Source: Paraburkholderia sabiae (GTDB taxonomy: Bacteria > Pseudomonadota > Gammaproteobacteria > Burkholderiales > Burkholderiaceae). Taken from it: a DNA stretch of 64,000 bases. The stretch spans positions 558,001 to 622,000 of the forward strand of contig NZ_CP125296.1 of the NCBI RefSeq assembly GCF_030412785.1. Reading direction: 5' to 3'. Positions within the stretch are counted from its first letter, which is position 1, and each line of letters starts with the position of its first letter. The notes beneath the pieces are model-generated. The model saw only the letters and a list, made by a program, of their open reading frames with translations. It was not told the origin of the DNA and made no database searches. Below, in pieces: positions 26,442 to 35,169 of this stretch. The position numbers and the translations under genes were made by a program.

Positions 26442-27578
26442 ATGAAAACGTTTCTTTCGTTCGTCGCAGCATCAGCACTCTGCATTGCTCCGCTCGTCGC
26501 CAGTGCACAGCAAGCCGTCAAGATCGGCGTGTCTGCGCCGCTCACCGGCCTGGGCGCAGCTAATGGCAAGGACATTGAAAACGGCGTGCGTCTCGCTGTG
26601 GAAGAGGCGAACGCGCAACATCTGAGCATCGGTGGACAGCCGGTGCAGTTCGAGCTTGCATCCGTCGACGATCAGGGCGATCCGCGCGTAGGTGTTCAGG
26701 TGGCGCAGAAGCTCGTCGACGATGGCGTGGTCGTCGTGGTCGGTTATTACAACTCGGGCGTCGCGCTTCCTTCCTCGCCGATTTTTGCGCGTGCGGGCAT
26801 CCCGCTCATCGATCCCGCGGCGACGAATCCGGCCATCACGCGTCAGGGCTTGAACAACGTGTTCCGCATCATTGCGACCGATACTCAGAACTCTGGCAAT
26901 GCCGGCACGTATGCTGTGAAGGTCACGAAAGCGAAGCGGATCGCGGTGATGGACGACCGGACCGCATTCGGACAAGGTGCAGTCGAAGAATTCAAGAAGG
27001 CCGCGCAAGCGGCCGGCGGGCAGATCGTGGCCGAGGAATATACCAACGACAAAGCTGTCGAGTTCAACGCACAATTGACGAACATAAAGGCGGCCAACGC
27101 AGATCTTCTGTATTTCGGCGGGCTGGATGGGCAGGCGGGTCTGCTCGTCAAGCGCATGAAGCAGTTGGGCATCCACGCGCAGTTCGTCGGCAGCGGCGGG
27201 ATCGCCGATAGCGTCTTTATCGGTTCGGCGGGAAATGCGGCGGAAGGCGCAATGGCCTGGGAATATGGACGGCCCGTCGATTCATTGCCCGAAGGCCGCG
27301 CGTTTGCGGACAAGTTCAAGAAGCGATTCGGTGCGGATACGTTGACTTACGCGCCGTTCGCCTATGACTGTGCGTGGCTCGCCATCACCGCCATGAAGCA
27401 GGCGAATTCAGTCAAGCCTGCTGTGTTCATGCAAACGCTTCGCACGATGCAATACAACGGCATCACCGGGCATATCTCGTTCGATAAATACGGGGATCTG
27501 AACAATCCGACTTCGACGCTCTATCAGGTCAAGTCGATGAAATGGAAACCTGTGACGACTATCGGCGCGGAGAAGTGA
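26442..27578 (+). CDS. Branched-chain amino acid type ABC substrate-binding protein (LivJ-like), orphan
   Basis: A 378-residue periplasmic binding protein of the Leu/Ile/Val class. The signal peptide ends near ASAQQ (residue 23). The mature N-terminus KIGVSAPLTGLGAANGKDIENGVRLAVEEAN and VVGYYNSGVALPSSPIFARAGIPLIDPAATNP are characteristic. The ATG at 26442 gives a clean signal peptide; earlier starts do not. No permease or ATPase genes adjoin it, so it must serve a transporter encoded elsewhere. Confidence 0.88.
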   Translation: MKTFLSFVAASALCIAPLVASAQQAVKIGVSAPLTGLGAANGKDIENGVRLAVEEANAQHLSIGGQPVQFELASVDDQGDPRVGVQVAQKLVDDGVVVVVGYYNSGVALPSSPIFARAGIPLIDPAATNPAITRQGLNNVFRIIATDTQNSGNAGTYAVKVTKAKRIAVMDDRTAFGQGAVEEFKKAAQAAGGQIVAEEYTNDKAVEFNAQLTNIKAANADLLYFGGLDGQAGLLVKRMKQLGIHAQFVGSGGIADSVFIGSAGNAAEGAMAWEYGRPVDSLPEGRAFADKFKKRFGADTLTYAPFAYDCAWLAITAMKQANSVKPAVFMQTLRTMQYNGITGHISFDKYGDLNNPTSTLYQVKSMKWKPVTTIGAEK

Positions 27579-27638
27579 AGGAGCCGCAGCAGGATTGAAC
27601 GGAAGAACGTTCGGTCCATCGGCGCGTGGATGTGCCGG

Positions 27639-27670
27639 TTGCCGCGATAACCCGCGCGTTATCGCGGCAA
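27639..27670. terminator. Bidirectional hairpin between convergent genes
   Basis: TTGCCGCGATAAC at 27639-27651 and GTTATCGCGGCAA at 27658-27670 make a perfect 13-bp stem with a 6-base loop. It lies between the converging binding-protein and phosphatase genes. It has no long U-tract. Confidence 0.7.
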
Positions 27671-27686
27671 CAATGCATGGACTCTA

Positions 27687-29405
27687 TCAACGTCGGCGCG
27701 GCTTCTCCAGCACGATCGTCTCGAACAGCTCATACGTGGACGTCGGTGTCGTATCCGCACCGGGCGCGTGATAGTAGTTCATCGTGATCGTTGTCTTGCC
27801 GCCGTGCGAACCCGGGTCGTAGTCGAACACGGCGATGCCGTAACCCGTACCCGTATCGCGTTGCGCCGACCAGATCGCATCTTCCAGTGCATCGGCGCCG
27901 GCGCGCGTGAACGTGCCCGCCGTCGTGCCCGGAATCGGCCGATTCGGCTTTGTGAACACCTTCGCCTGCACGTTGCCGTTGCCCGTATCGACGCCATACA
28001 CGTCGAGCGGCGCGCTCGTGCCGCCGCCGCCGAGAATCAGGTGGATCGTGCCGTGGCTCGTATCGAACGTATTGCCGTTGGTCGCATGCGGATGCGCAGC
28101 GGGCTTCGGTTGCAGCGTGTCGACTTTCTCGCCCGTCGTCGCATCGATCCCCGCGTGATGATTGCAGCCTCGCACCGGATAGCTGCGCTCGTAGTCGTGA
28201 TCGTGGCCGCACAGCACGAGATCGACGCCATAACGGTCGAACAGCGGCAGCCACGCTTCGCGGATACCCTTGTCCGAACCGTTGCCCGTCTTCGATGAAG
28301 TCAGCGCGTCCTGGTGCATCTGCACGACGATCCATTCGATATCGTCATCGTCTTCCGCATGGCGCAGCGTCTTTTCGAGCCAGCGCGTCTGCTCGCCGTC
28401 GCTGTACCCGCGCACATAGAACGACGTGCCCGCCGGAATAGGCGCGTGGCCCGTGCTCGCAGCGGGCACGAGCGGCGACGGGCCCGCGACGAATGCAGCG
28501 CCGTCCTGATACACGACATCGTCGGCATCGAGCGAAATGAACAGCACGGAACTCACGCGGAAACTGTACCAGCGGCCCGGAAAACGCGTGCCGTTGTGCG
28601 GCAGCGTGTAGCGCGTAAGATACGAATCGAAGCCTTGTGCGCCGTTGTTGAATTCGATTTCGTGATTGCCGGGGCACGGCATCCACGGACGATTCGCCGC
28701 CGACGTCTGCGCGTTGTTACCGAAGTCGCGCCACACGGCCGGCTGTTGCCCCGGGTTCAGGTTCGCATAGCAGAGGTCGCCATTCAGCAGGTGAAAGAGC
28801 GGCTGAAAACGCTCGACGGCCTGCACCGCGAATTTGCTTTGCGGCGACGACAGCACCCAGTTCGTGTTCGGCGTGGCGAGGTCTCCGTAGCTCGTGAAGC
28901 GGAACGGCGTGCGGCCGTGCGGCGCAGTCTTGAACGATGCGGAAAACGGCGAGCCCATGTTGCTGTCGTTGTCGGCCGTGACTTCGTACTGGTACGTCGT
29001 CGCGGCCTTGAGGCCATGCAGCCGCGCGTGATACGTGAACACCACCTCGCCGTTCAGGCCGTCCGTGTACGTGCGCTGCACGGCGTGGACCGTTTCCTTG
29101 CGATCGCTGCCCGCGCCGAAGCGCACGCGCGGATTGGTGGCGGCCGCCGCCGATCCCCACGATACGACCACTTCGTTCGTGGGATCTTCGCCCCATGTCA
29201 GATGCACCTGCTCGGGCGTGCCGTCGGGTGTCGAAGGATCGGCTTTGGCGGCGCCGGCGAAAGTGCCTGCCGCCGTGGCAAATCCCGATGCGCCCGCGAG
29301 CTTCAGAAAGCCGCGGCGCGAGAAGGTGGCGGACTGCGTGTTCGTGCTGGAGGGCGAGTCGGCCGGTTCGACCGGCGTTGTATCGGGGGTGTTCTTGTTC
29401 GACAT
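27687..29405 (-). CDS. Tat-exported purple acid phosphatase-like metallophosphoesterase
   Basis: A 572-residue enzyme, starting at MSNKNTPD. The twin-arginine signal FSRRGFLKLAGASG lies near residues 29-42. An N-terminal fibronectin-like PAP domain (VHLTWGEDPTNEVVVSWGS) precedes the metallophosphoesterase core with SYGDLAT, LNGDLCYAN, PGNHE, QMHQD and GHDHDYERS, which supply the two-metal ligands. It hydrolyses phosphate esters in the periplasm or outside. The open frame continues upstream to 29690, but that part lacks a Tat signal position and coding character. It stands alone, facing the binding protein gene. Confidence 0.9.
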   Translation of the reverse strand: MSNKNTPDTTPVEPADSPSSTNTQSATFSRRGFLKLAGASGFATAAGTFAGAAKADPSTPDGTPEQVHLTWGEDPTNEVVVSWGSAAAATNPRVRFGAGSDRKETVHAVQRTYTDGLNGEVVFTYHARLHGLKAATTYQYEVTADNDSNMGSPFSASFKTAPHGRTPFRFTSYGDLATPNTNWVLSSPQSKFAVQAVERFQPLFHLLNGDLCYANLNPGQQPAVWRDFGNNAQTSAANRPWMPCPGNHEIEFNNGAQGFDSYLTRYTLPHNGTRFPGRWYSFRVSSVLFISLDADDVVYQDGAAFVAGPSPLVPAASTGHAPIPAGTSFYVRGYSDGEQTRWLEKTLRHAEDDDDIEWIVVQMHQDALTSSKTGNGSDKGIREAWLPLFDRYGVDLVLCGHDHDYERSYPVRGCNHHAGIDATTGEKVDTLQPKPAAHPHATNGNTFDTSHGTIHLILGGGGTSAPLDVYGVDTGNGNVQAKVFTKPNRPIPGTTAGTFTRAGADALEDAIWSAQRDTGTGYGIAVFDYDPGSHGGKTTITMNYYHAPGADTTPTSTYELFETIVLEKPRRR

Positions 29406-29909
29406 GTCGTTTGTTCTCGCGGTGGAAGGCAGACGACGCACGCAGACGCAACGGCGCGGGCGCGTCGATGCTGGAAAGGAACGGGAAGGAAGCGTCATTC
29501 CGGGCAACACGATAGGCCCAAACCTGTTACCCCGCTGTGACAGCGCCGCCGCGATGTGTACGGATGGATAAGCCATCGATCGAGTGGTAAAACGCCATGG
29601 CGTCGATCTGATAGACGATTGACATTCACCTCTTTTCATCACACGTCGGCATTCGTGTGGAAGCGCGAGTGTTGTAGCCGTGATACGCAAAAACGGAAAT
29701 CAATGCGGGCGTTACACTTTTCCGCGGTCACACCGTCGATCACGCGATCGAATTCACGTTTGCTTACACACGCACACATCTTCGTTTTGCGAGTTGCATA
29801 AAGTGTCTCTCCATAAACGAAACAGGGAGAGCCTCATGAAAGCAATAACCGGCTTGACGATGTTTGGCGCGCGATGCGGCGCGACGTTTTCCGCAGGACG
29901 CAGCGCATC
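29406..29909. other. Divergent intergenic region with a possible leader ORF
   Basis: About 500 bases between the phosphatase and a small gene. The left part must hold the phosphatase promoter. The right part contains a 25-codon reading frame listed separately. Nothing else was recognised. Confidence 0.4.
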
Positions 29910-29913
29910 ATGA
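29836..29913 (+). CDS. Putative 25-residue leader peptide
   Basis: An ATG preceded by AGGGAGA at about 7 bases opens a 25-codon frame (MKAITGLTMFGARCGATFSAG). It ends in a TGA that overlaps the ATG of the next gene as ATGA. The arrangement would couple translation of the 101-residue protein to this leader. The peptide itself has no recognisable function and could be a chance frame. Confidence 0.4.
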   Translation: MKAITGLTMFGARCGATFSAGRSAS

Positions 29914-30215
29914 CGGCCGCCTACGAACAACCGCTCGACGACGACGTGATCGTGCATGTCGAGGAACAGCCGTCGTCGAAGGGCACGTGCGTGACGGTGC
30001 AGGCGAACGGCAGATCGATGTCGGCCGAATACAGCGAACTCACGGGACAGTTGTGCCTCAGGCAGGAAGGCATGGTGGTACAGGAGTGGTTCCCGCCGCA
30101 TTCCTGGTTCGCGATTGCATCGGTAGCGGGCGCGAGCCGTTGGGGCACGCAGCCGAGCGCCGAAGACCTGCACGCGCTGATCCGGAATGAACTGGTGACG
30201 CGGCGCGGCGAGTAG
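29910..30215 (+). CDS. Small protein of unknown function
   Basis: A 101-residue soluble protein from the ATG at 29910. It has an ordered beta-rich composition (DDDVIVHVEEQPSSKGTCVTVQANGRSMSAEYSELTGQLCLRQ) and a C-terminal helix SAEDLHALIRNELVTRR. There is no signal peptide or known motif. The start overlaps the stop of a short upstream frame, so translation may be coupled. It precedes the aminotransferase gene by 72 bases on the same strand. Confidence 0.6.
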   Translation: MTAAYEQPLDDDVIVHVEEQPSSKGTCVTVQANGRSMSAEYSELTGQLCLRQEGMVVQEWFPPHSWFAIASVAGASRWGTQPSAEDLHALIRNELVTRRGE

Positions 30216-30287
30216 CCATCGTTGCGCTAGTATGATGCCTCGCATGTCCGCTTCTGCAGGCGGCGTGCTTCGTGCGAGGAGGGCACT

Positions 30288-31445
30288 GTGACAGTCTCCC
30301 GTTTGCGCAACATCCCGGGCATCGGCGTCGACAGAATGGGCGATGCCGCCGACGCAACGCATAACCGCAACATCCTGCGCCTCGAGAATCTCGACACCGA
30401 TCTGCGACCGCCCGCCAAAGCAATAAGGCGCACGCACGAAGCCGTCGACGACGACGACGCGAACAGCTATCTGCCGTTCACAGGGCAAACTGCATTACGT
30501 CAGGCCGTCGTCGCGCGAATGAAGCAGTCGACGGGTTTCGACTACGACGCAAGCAGCGAGTGCATCGTTTCGGCGGGCGGCCTTGCGGGCATCCTCAATG
30601 TGTTGCTGTCGATCCTCGAACCCGGCGACGAAGTCGTGCTCACGGATCCCACTTACGCGGGTCTCATCAATCGCGTGCTGCTGGCGGGCGGCGTGCCGAA
30701 GTTCGCGCGGCTCGTGCCTTCCGCCGACGGCTGGCGGCTCGACGTCGATTCCCTCGCGAACGCAGTGAGTCCGCGCACGCGCGCGTTCCTCATCATGTCG
30801 CCGTCGATGCCGAGCGGCTTCGTCGCCAACGCAACCGAATGGCAGGCGATCACCGATCATTGCCGACGCTCGAGCGCATGGCTCGTCTACGACGCGGCGA
30901 TGGAGCGCATCCTGTTCGACGGACGCAGCGTGATTCATCCCGCGTCGCTGCCGGACATGCGCGAGCGCACGTTCACGGTGGGCTCGGTGTCGAAGGAATA
31001 CCGGATGATCGGCTGGCGTGTCGGCTGGATCGTCGGGCCCGAGCGGATCATGAACGACGTGCGGCTCACGAGTCTGTCGAACGTGGTCTGTCAGGTCGGC
31101 ATCGGCATGCCGGGCGCGACCGCCGCGCTCACGTGTGCGGACGATGGCGTTGCGCAAAGCGTCGCCGAATGGCAGGCGCGGCGCGATTTTCTGCTGGAGG
31201 CACTGCACGATTTGCCGCTCGTGCGGCCCGATGGCGGTTGGTCGCTGCTGATCGATACGACGCAACTCGGCTTCGCGCCGCCCGATGCATCGCGTCTTCT
31301 GCTGGAAAAAGGCGAAGTCGCCGCCACGCCGATGAACGGCTGGGGCCCGCAAGCGGAACGTTATCTGCGCTTCGTGTTCGCCAACGAACGGGTTGCCCGT
31401 CTCGTCGATATCCGTGAGCGCGTGCGCGCCGCGTGGAGCGTCTGA
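30288..31445 (+). CDS. PLP-dependent class I/II aminotransferase
   Basis: A 385-residue fold-type I enzyme that transfers an amino group between an amino acid and a keto acid. It begins with GTG, fixed by a strong GAGGAGGG 6-8 bases upstream. Cofactor features are NSYLPFTGQTALRQAV, MSPSMPSGFVANATEW, the Asp in WLVYDAAMERILFDG, and the Schiff-base lysine in GSVSKEYRMIGWRVGW. Its specificity cannot be read from the sequence. It converges with the hydrolase gene at 31465. Confidence 0.87.
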   Translation: MTVSRLRNIPGIGVDRMGDAADATHNRNILRLENLDTDLRPPAKAIRRTHEAVDDDDANSYLPFTGQTALRQAVVARMKQSTGFDYDASSECIVSAGGLAGILNVLLSILEPGDEVVLTDPTYAGLINRVLLAGGVPKFARLVPSADGWRLDVDSLANAVSPRTRAFLIMSPSMPSGFVANATEWQAITDHCRRSSAWLVYDAAMERILFDGRSVIHPASLPDMRERTFTVGSVSKEYRMIGWRVGWIVGPERIMNDVRLTSLSNVVCQVGIGMPGATAALTCADDGVAQSVAEWQARRDFLLEALHDLPLVRPDGGWSLLIDTTQLGFAPPDASRLLLEKGEVAATPMNGWGPQAERYLRFVFANERVARLVDIRERVRAAWSV

Positions 31446-31464
31446 CAAGGACCGCGCAAGCCGC

Positions 31465-32268
31465 TCAGTCTGCCTGCATCCAGCGCAGCACCTGCTGCCA
31501 GTGTGCGTTATTCATCGCGCCGAACCAGTCTTCGTGATTCGCGTCGGGCAACAGCATCAGGTGCGCGCCGGGATGCGTGCCCGCAAGCCGTTGCGCGTGG
31601 ACGATGGGAATCAGCGTGTCCTGCTGCGCGCCGATCACGACAAGCGGCCCGTCATAGCGTGCGAGCGCCGCGACGGAATCGAATGGATCGTGCAGCATCC
31701 AGCGCACGGGGAAGATCGGATACTTCGTCGATGCCACGCTCGCGAGCGAGTCCCACGGCGTGATGAGCGCGACGCCCGCCACGCTCTTTTCATTGCCTGC
31801 GATGGCCTGCGCGGCCATGCCCGCGCCCAGCGATTCGCCGACCAGATACAGAGGCCCAGGCCATTGCGCACGCGCCGCGACGAGCGCTTCCCGCGATGCA
31901 GCCAGCGCCGCGAGCATCGTGCGCTTGCCCTCGCGGTTTCCCTGGCCGGGATACTCGACCACGACAACGCGATAACCGTCGCGCACGAAAATCCCGGCGA
32001 CGGGCAACTTGTTCTCCGCCGTTTCCGCGTTGCCGTGAAAGACGAGGAACGTGCCGCGCGGCGCGGCGGCGGGCGTGACGAGATATCCGGCGTATTCACC
32101 GTCCGCTTGCCACCGTTCGACGTCATAGGCGGCATGATGCCCCACGAGCGAACCGGCGACATCCGGCGACGCGGGCAACAACATCCTGTCCTGCATGAAG
32201 TAGAGCGCGACCAGCGCGACCACATAGGCCGCAAGCGCGAGGCGAATGCAGAACGTAATCAGCGACAT
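31465..32268 (-). CDS. Membrane-anchored alpha/beta hydrolase
   Basis: A 267-residue enzyme with an N-terminal membrane anchor (residues 3-25). It has the oxyanion loop FHGNAETAEN, the nucleophile serine in GESLGAG and a late Asp/His pair (GAQQDTLIP and DANHEDWFG). It resembles the BEM46/YfhR-like family of serine hydrolases attached to the inner membrane. The substrate is unknown. It is the last gene before a convergent aminotransferase. Confidence 0.82.
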   Translation of the reverse strand: MSLITFCIRLALAAYVVALVALYFMQDRMLLPASPDVAGSLVGHHAAYDVERWQADGEYAGYLVTPAAAPRGTFLVFHGNAETAENKLPVAGIFVRDGYRVVVVEYPGQGNREGKRTMLAALAASREALVAARAQWPGPLYLVGESLGAGMAAQAIAGNEKSVAGVALITPWDSLASVASTKYPIFPVRWMLHDPFDSVAALARYDGPLVVIGAQQDTLIPIVHAQRLAGTHPGAHLMLLPDANHEDWFGAMNNAHWQQVLRWMQAD

Positions 32269-32367
32269 GCCCGATGCCCGTCACTCGTCGTGAATCTGAT
32301 GAATCCGCGATTCGACGAACCGTCGAAGCCGCTGCCGGCTTCGAACAGGTCGTCGGGACTTGTCTAT

Positions 32368-32383
32368 GCCCGCTGTAGCGGGC
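32368..32383. terminator. Short GC hairpin
   Basis: GCCCGCT at 32368-32374 and AGCGGGC at 32377-32383 form a tight stem-loop just after the end of the 71-residue gene on the minus strand. It has no U-tract. A terminator or a REP-like element are both possible. Confidence 0.4.
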
Positions 32384-32396
32384 GGGACCGGCGAGG

Positions 32397-32612
32397 CTAG
32401 GCGTGCGCGTGCCGGTCTTCTTCGAGCGCTTTCAGGCGTGCTTCGCCGGCGTCTTTCGCGGCCGCGCGGTTCTTGTAGGTTTCGTCGGAAACGATCGTGC
32501 GTTTCACTTCGCGCGCACCGAAATCGACGAGTGCAATCACCCACACGTAGTCGCCCGCCTGTTCGGCTGTCTGCACGAAGGCGCGCACGTCACCCCTTTC
32601 GTCTGCTTTCAT
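32397..32612 (-). CDS. Small conserved-looking cytoplasmic protein
   Basis: A 71-residue protein; GGAGGTCAAG immediately precedes the ATG at 32612. The sequence is soluble and charged (YVWVIALVDFGAREVKRTIVSDETYKNRAAAKDAGEARLKALEE), with a beta-hairpin then a helix, and ends His-Ala-His-Ala. It resembles small Burkholderiaceae proteins with a dsRBD-like or DUF-type alpha/beta arrangement, but I cannot name the family. It is divergent from parA. Confidence 0.6.
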   Translation of the reverse strand: MKADERGDVRAFVQTAEQAGDYVWVIALVDFGAREVKRTIVSDETYKNRAAAKDAGEARLKALEEDRHAHA

Positions 32613-32839
32613 CTTGACCTCCACAAGAGTTGTGCACAAACAGCACACACGGAGCATCGAGAATGCCCGCCCGGTTTGCGTGGGCGCCGTGCGACCGGAT
32701 GCACGTGAAACGATTCTAGCCGATGAATTCGAGTCGTACGAATACGGGTGTTGCATGCGATTCTGGCGTACCTCACCCGGTAATATGGCTGATGTATGCT
32801 GCTGGTTTTTATGGCAGATCGAAAGCGAAGAGGGGACAC

Positions 32840-33604
32840 ATGCGGCGTGTCGTATTCAATCAGAAAGGTGGTGTCGGTAAATCGACGATCGTGTGCAATC
32901 TCGCGGCCATCAGCGCCAGCGAAGGCTTGCGTACGCTCGTCATCGATCTGGATGCGCAAGGCAATTCAAGCCAGTATCTGCTTGGTTCACGCGCCAGCGA
33001 GGTGCATCCCACGGTGGCGGGTTTCTTCGAAACGGCGCTGACGTTCAGCTTCAAACCGATCGACGTCACGTCTTTCATCCATCCGACGCCGTTCGAGAAC
33101 CTCGACATCATGCCCGCGCACGCGGACCTCGATACGCTGCATGGCAAGCTCGAATCGCGCTACAAGATCTACAAGCTGCGCGATGCGCTCAACGAGCTGG
33201 ACATGTACGACGCGATCTACATCGACACGCCGCCCGCGCTGAATTTCTACACGCGTTCCGCGCTGATCGCCGTCGAGCGTTGTCTGATTCCATTCGACTG
33301 CGACGACTTCTCGCGCCGCGCGCTCTACACGCTGCTCGATAACGTGAAAGAGATCCAGCAGGACCACAACGATGCGCTGCATGTCGAAGGGATCGTGATC
33401 AACCAGTTCCAGCCGCGCGCGAGCCTGCCGCAGCAACTCGTCGATGAACTCGTGAGCGAAGGGCTGCCGGTGCTCGGTGCGCGGCTGTCGTCGTCGGTGA
33501 AGATCCGCGAGTCGCATCAGCATGCGAAGCCTGTAATTCATCTCGATCCGAAGCACAAGCTGTCGCAGGAATATCTGGCGTTGCATCGCGAGCTGGCGGG
33601 CTAG
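32840..33604 (+). CDS. ParA/Soj-like ATPase, orphan
   Basis: A 254-residue ATPase. The deviant Walker A NQKGGVGKST lies near residues 7-16, followed by LVIDLDAQGNSSQYLLG and YDAIYIDTPPALN (Walker A' and B). GAAGAGGGG precedes the ATG at 32840. The protein is the size of small ParA proteins that position plasmids or protein complexes. No ParB gene or parS-like repeat was seen nearby, so a cargo-positioning role may be more likely than replicon partition. Confidence 0.88.
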   Translation: MRRVVFNQKGGVGKSTIVCNLAAISASEGLRTLVIDLDAQGNSSQYLLGSRASEVHPTVAGFFETALTFSFKPIDVTSFIHPTPFENLDIMPAHADLDTLHGKLESRYKIYKLRDALNELDMYDAIYIDTPPALNFYTRSALIAVERCLIPFDCDDFSRRALYTLLDNVKEIQQDHNDALHVEGIVINQFQPRASLPQQLVDELVSEGLPVLGARLSSSVKIRESHQHAKPVIHLDPKHKLSQEYLALHRELAG

Positions 33605-33728
33605 CCGCCTGACCTGGCGCGGTAAATCCTTACCAATTTCCAGAGATCACTCACCAGACTCGTCGTATCGATTCGAACGGTCGTGCGCATAGAATCGCCT
33701 CCAGATCAACACAACAACGGAGGAGACG

Positions 33729-34460
33729 ATGAGGCCATACCGGGCCATTGCCATGGCAGCCGCGCTGTTGACGGGCACGGCTGCGCATGCACAGAGCGCA
33801 GGCAGTTTCGTTGCGAACGTCGGCTGGTTTCATCTGGCGCCGCAGGTGTCGAGCCAGCCGTTCAGCATCAACGCGCTCGGCACGTCGACGACCGCGAGCG
33901 GCTCGGGCGCGACGATCGACGGCGCCGATACCGTCGGCTTCACGGCGACGTACTTCGTCACCGATCACATCGCGGTCGAAGGTGTGTTCGGCGTGCCGCC
34001 GAAATTCACGCTGTCGGGAACGGGCACGCTCGCAGGGCTCGGCGAGTTGGGCAAGGCGTACGAATGGAGCCCGACGCTGTTGCTGAAATACTATTTCAAC
34101 GACGCACAAAGCCATTTCCGTCCGTATCTCGGCGCGGGCGCGGCGTACGTCTGGTACAGCGGCGTCAAGCTGAGTTCGGCGATGTCGAGCGGCGCATTCC
34201 TCTATTCGTCGACGTACGGCACTGCGCTCGAAGGTCAGACGACGGCGAAGCTGAGCAGTTCGTTCGCGCCCGTCATCAACGCGGGCTTTGCGTATAACTT
34301 CGACAAGCACTGGTCGGCGGGCGTCTCGCTGTCGTACATGTGGCTATCGACGCGCGCGACACTGACCACGCATTCGACAGCCGCAGGCACGGTGACGAGC
34401 ACGTCGAAGATTCACGTCAATCCTATCGTTTCATTTGTATCGGTCGGGTATCGCTTCTAA
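33729..34460 (+). CDS. ompW: OmpW family outer membrane protein
   Basis: A 243-residue eight-strand beta-barrel protein with signal peptide MRPYRAIAMAAALLTGTAAHAQ. It has OmpW hallmarks: GFTATYFVTDHIAVEGVFGVPPKF, a periodic aromatic pattern, PYLGAGAAYVWYS and the terminal VGYRF. GGAGGAGACG lies before the ATG. These porins carry small hydrophobic compounds. A strong terminator follows. Confidence 0.92.
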   Translation: MRPYRAIAMAAALLTGTAAHAQSAGSFVANVGWFHLAPQVSSQPFSINALGTSTTASGSGATIDGADTVGFTATYFVTDHIAVEGVFGVPPKFTLSGTGTLAGLGELGKAYEWSPTLLLKYYFNDAQSHFRPYLGAGAAYVWYSGVKLSSAMSSGAFLYSSTYGTALEGQTTAKLSSSFAPVINAGFAYNFDKHWSAGVSLSYMWLSTRATLTTHSTAAGTVTSTSKIHVNPIVSFVSVGYRF

Positions 34461-34505
34461 CGAAAGAAAGCTCGACTTCGTTTTTTCCAAAAAAGGCAAC
34501 CGGGG

Positions 34506-34528
34506 GCCCGTCGATGAGACGGGCTTTT
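34506..34528 (+). terminator. Rho-independent terminator after ompW
   Basis: GCCCGTC at 34506-34512 and GACGGGC at 34518-34524 with a GATGA loop are followed by TTTT, a GG step and another TTTT. This is a canonical intrinsic terminator 46 bases after the ompW stop. Confidence 0.85.
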
Positions 34529-34565
34529 GGTTTTAGCGGACGAATAGGGAAACGCTTGCCGCGCT

Positions 34566-35024
34566 TCAGTAGTTCTCGACGATCGCGTGATTCAGGCCGA
34601 ATGTCTTCAGCACATTCAGCACGCGTTCGGAGATCACGAGGCGCGAATCGTCGGCGATGCCGAGATCGTTGCGTCCCGCCACGCCTGTCACGGATAGCCA
34701 GAGAAATTCCGGCAATGTGCGCTCCGGATAGATTTCTCTAAACGAGTCGCTGACCGTTAATTCGAGGTCACGGCATTCATAGCCGCTCGCGTTGGCCTGA
34801 TTCAACGCGCCGGCTGCGTCGCGCGTGATGATGAGGGCGGGAAAGCTCTCGAGTAGCGCATCGCCCAGCCAATTGATAATTCTGTAATGAAGCTGGGTGA
34901 TGGCCGGCGGATGGACGCTTGAATCCAGAACCGTGTGCTTTCCAAGGCCGCCCGCCACTTCGGGTTCGACATAGTAATATGCCATATCGCATTTGAGATC
35001 GGAGTGATCGCTAATTTGGCTCAC
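34566..35024 (-). CDS. Uncharacterised protein, possibly Imm11/DUF1629-like
   Basis: A 152-residue soluble protein. The start YYYVEPEVAGGLGKHTVLD and the end SRLVISERVLNVLKTFGLNHAIVENY recall DUF1629-type immunity proteins, in which a (L/V)SER..(E/N)VL helix precedes a terminal beta-strand. This likeness is from memory and weak. No polymorphic toxin or type VI gene adjoins it. The gene is somewhat A/T-richer than its neighbours, which fits acquisition from elsewhere. Confidence 0.55.
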   Translation of the reverse strand: MSQISDHSDLKCDMAYYYVEPEVAGGLGKHTVLDSSVHPPAITQLHYRIINWLGDALLESFPALIITRDAAGALNQANASGYECRDLELTVSDSFREIYPERTLPEFLWLSVTGVAGRNDLGIADDSRLVISERVLNVLKTFGLNHAIVENY

Positions 35025-35169
35025 ATTCCGGTTATAGCATAATGGCGATCAGAAATTTTTTCTCTGTACGAAAGGCAATGTAATTGCGCGGAATCATCCG
35101 GCAATATTACGCGTCCTGCATAAAGCGCAATTCGGTTTGAGTAATTGTCTGAGCGTAAAGAAGGCGCCT

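Noticed and set aside
28314..29540. 408-codon plus-strand frame
   Set aside because: Antisense shadow of the purple acid phosphatase.
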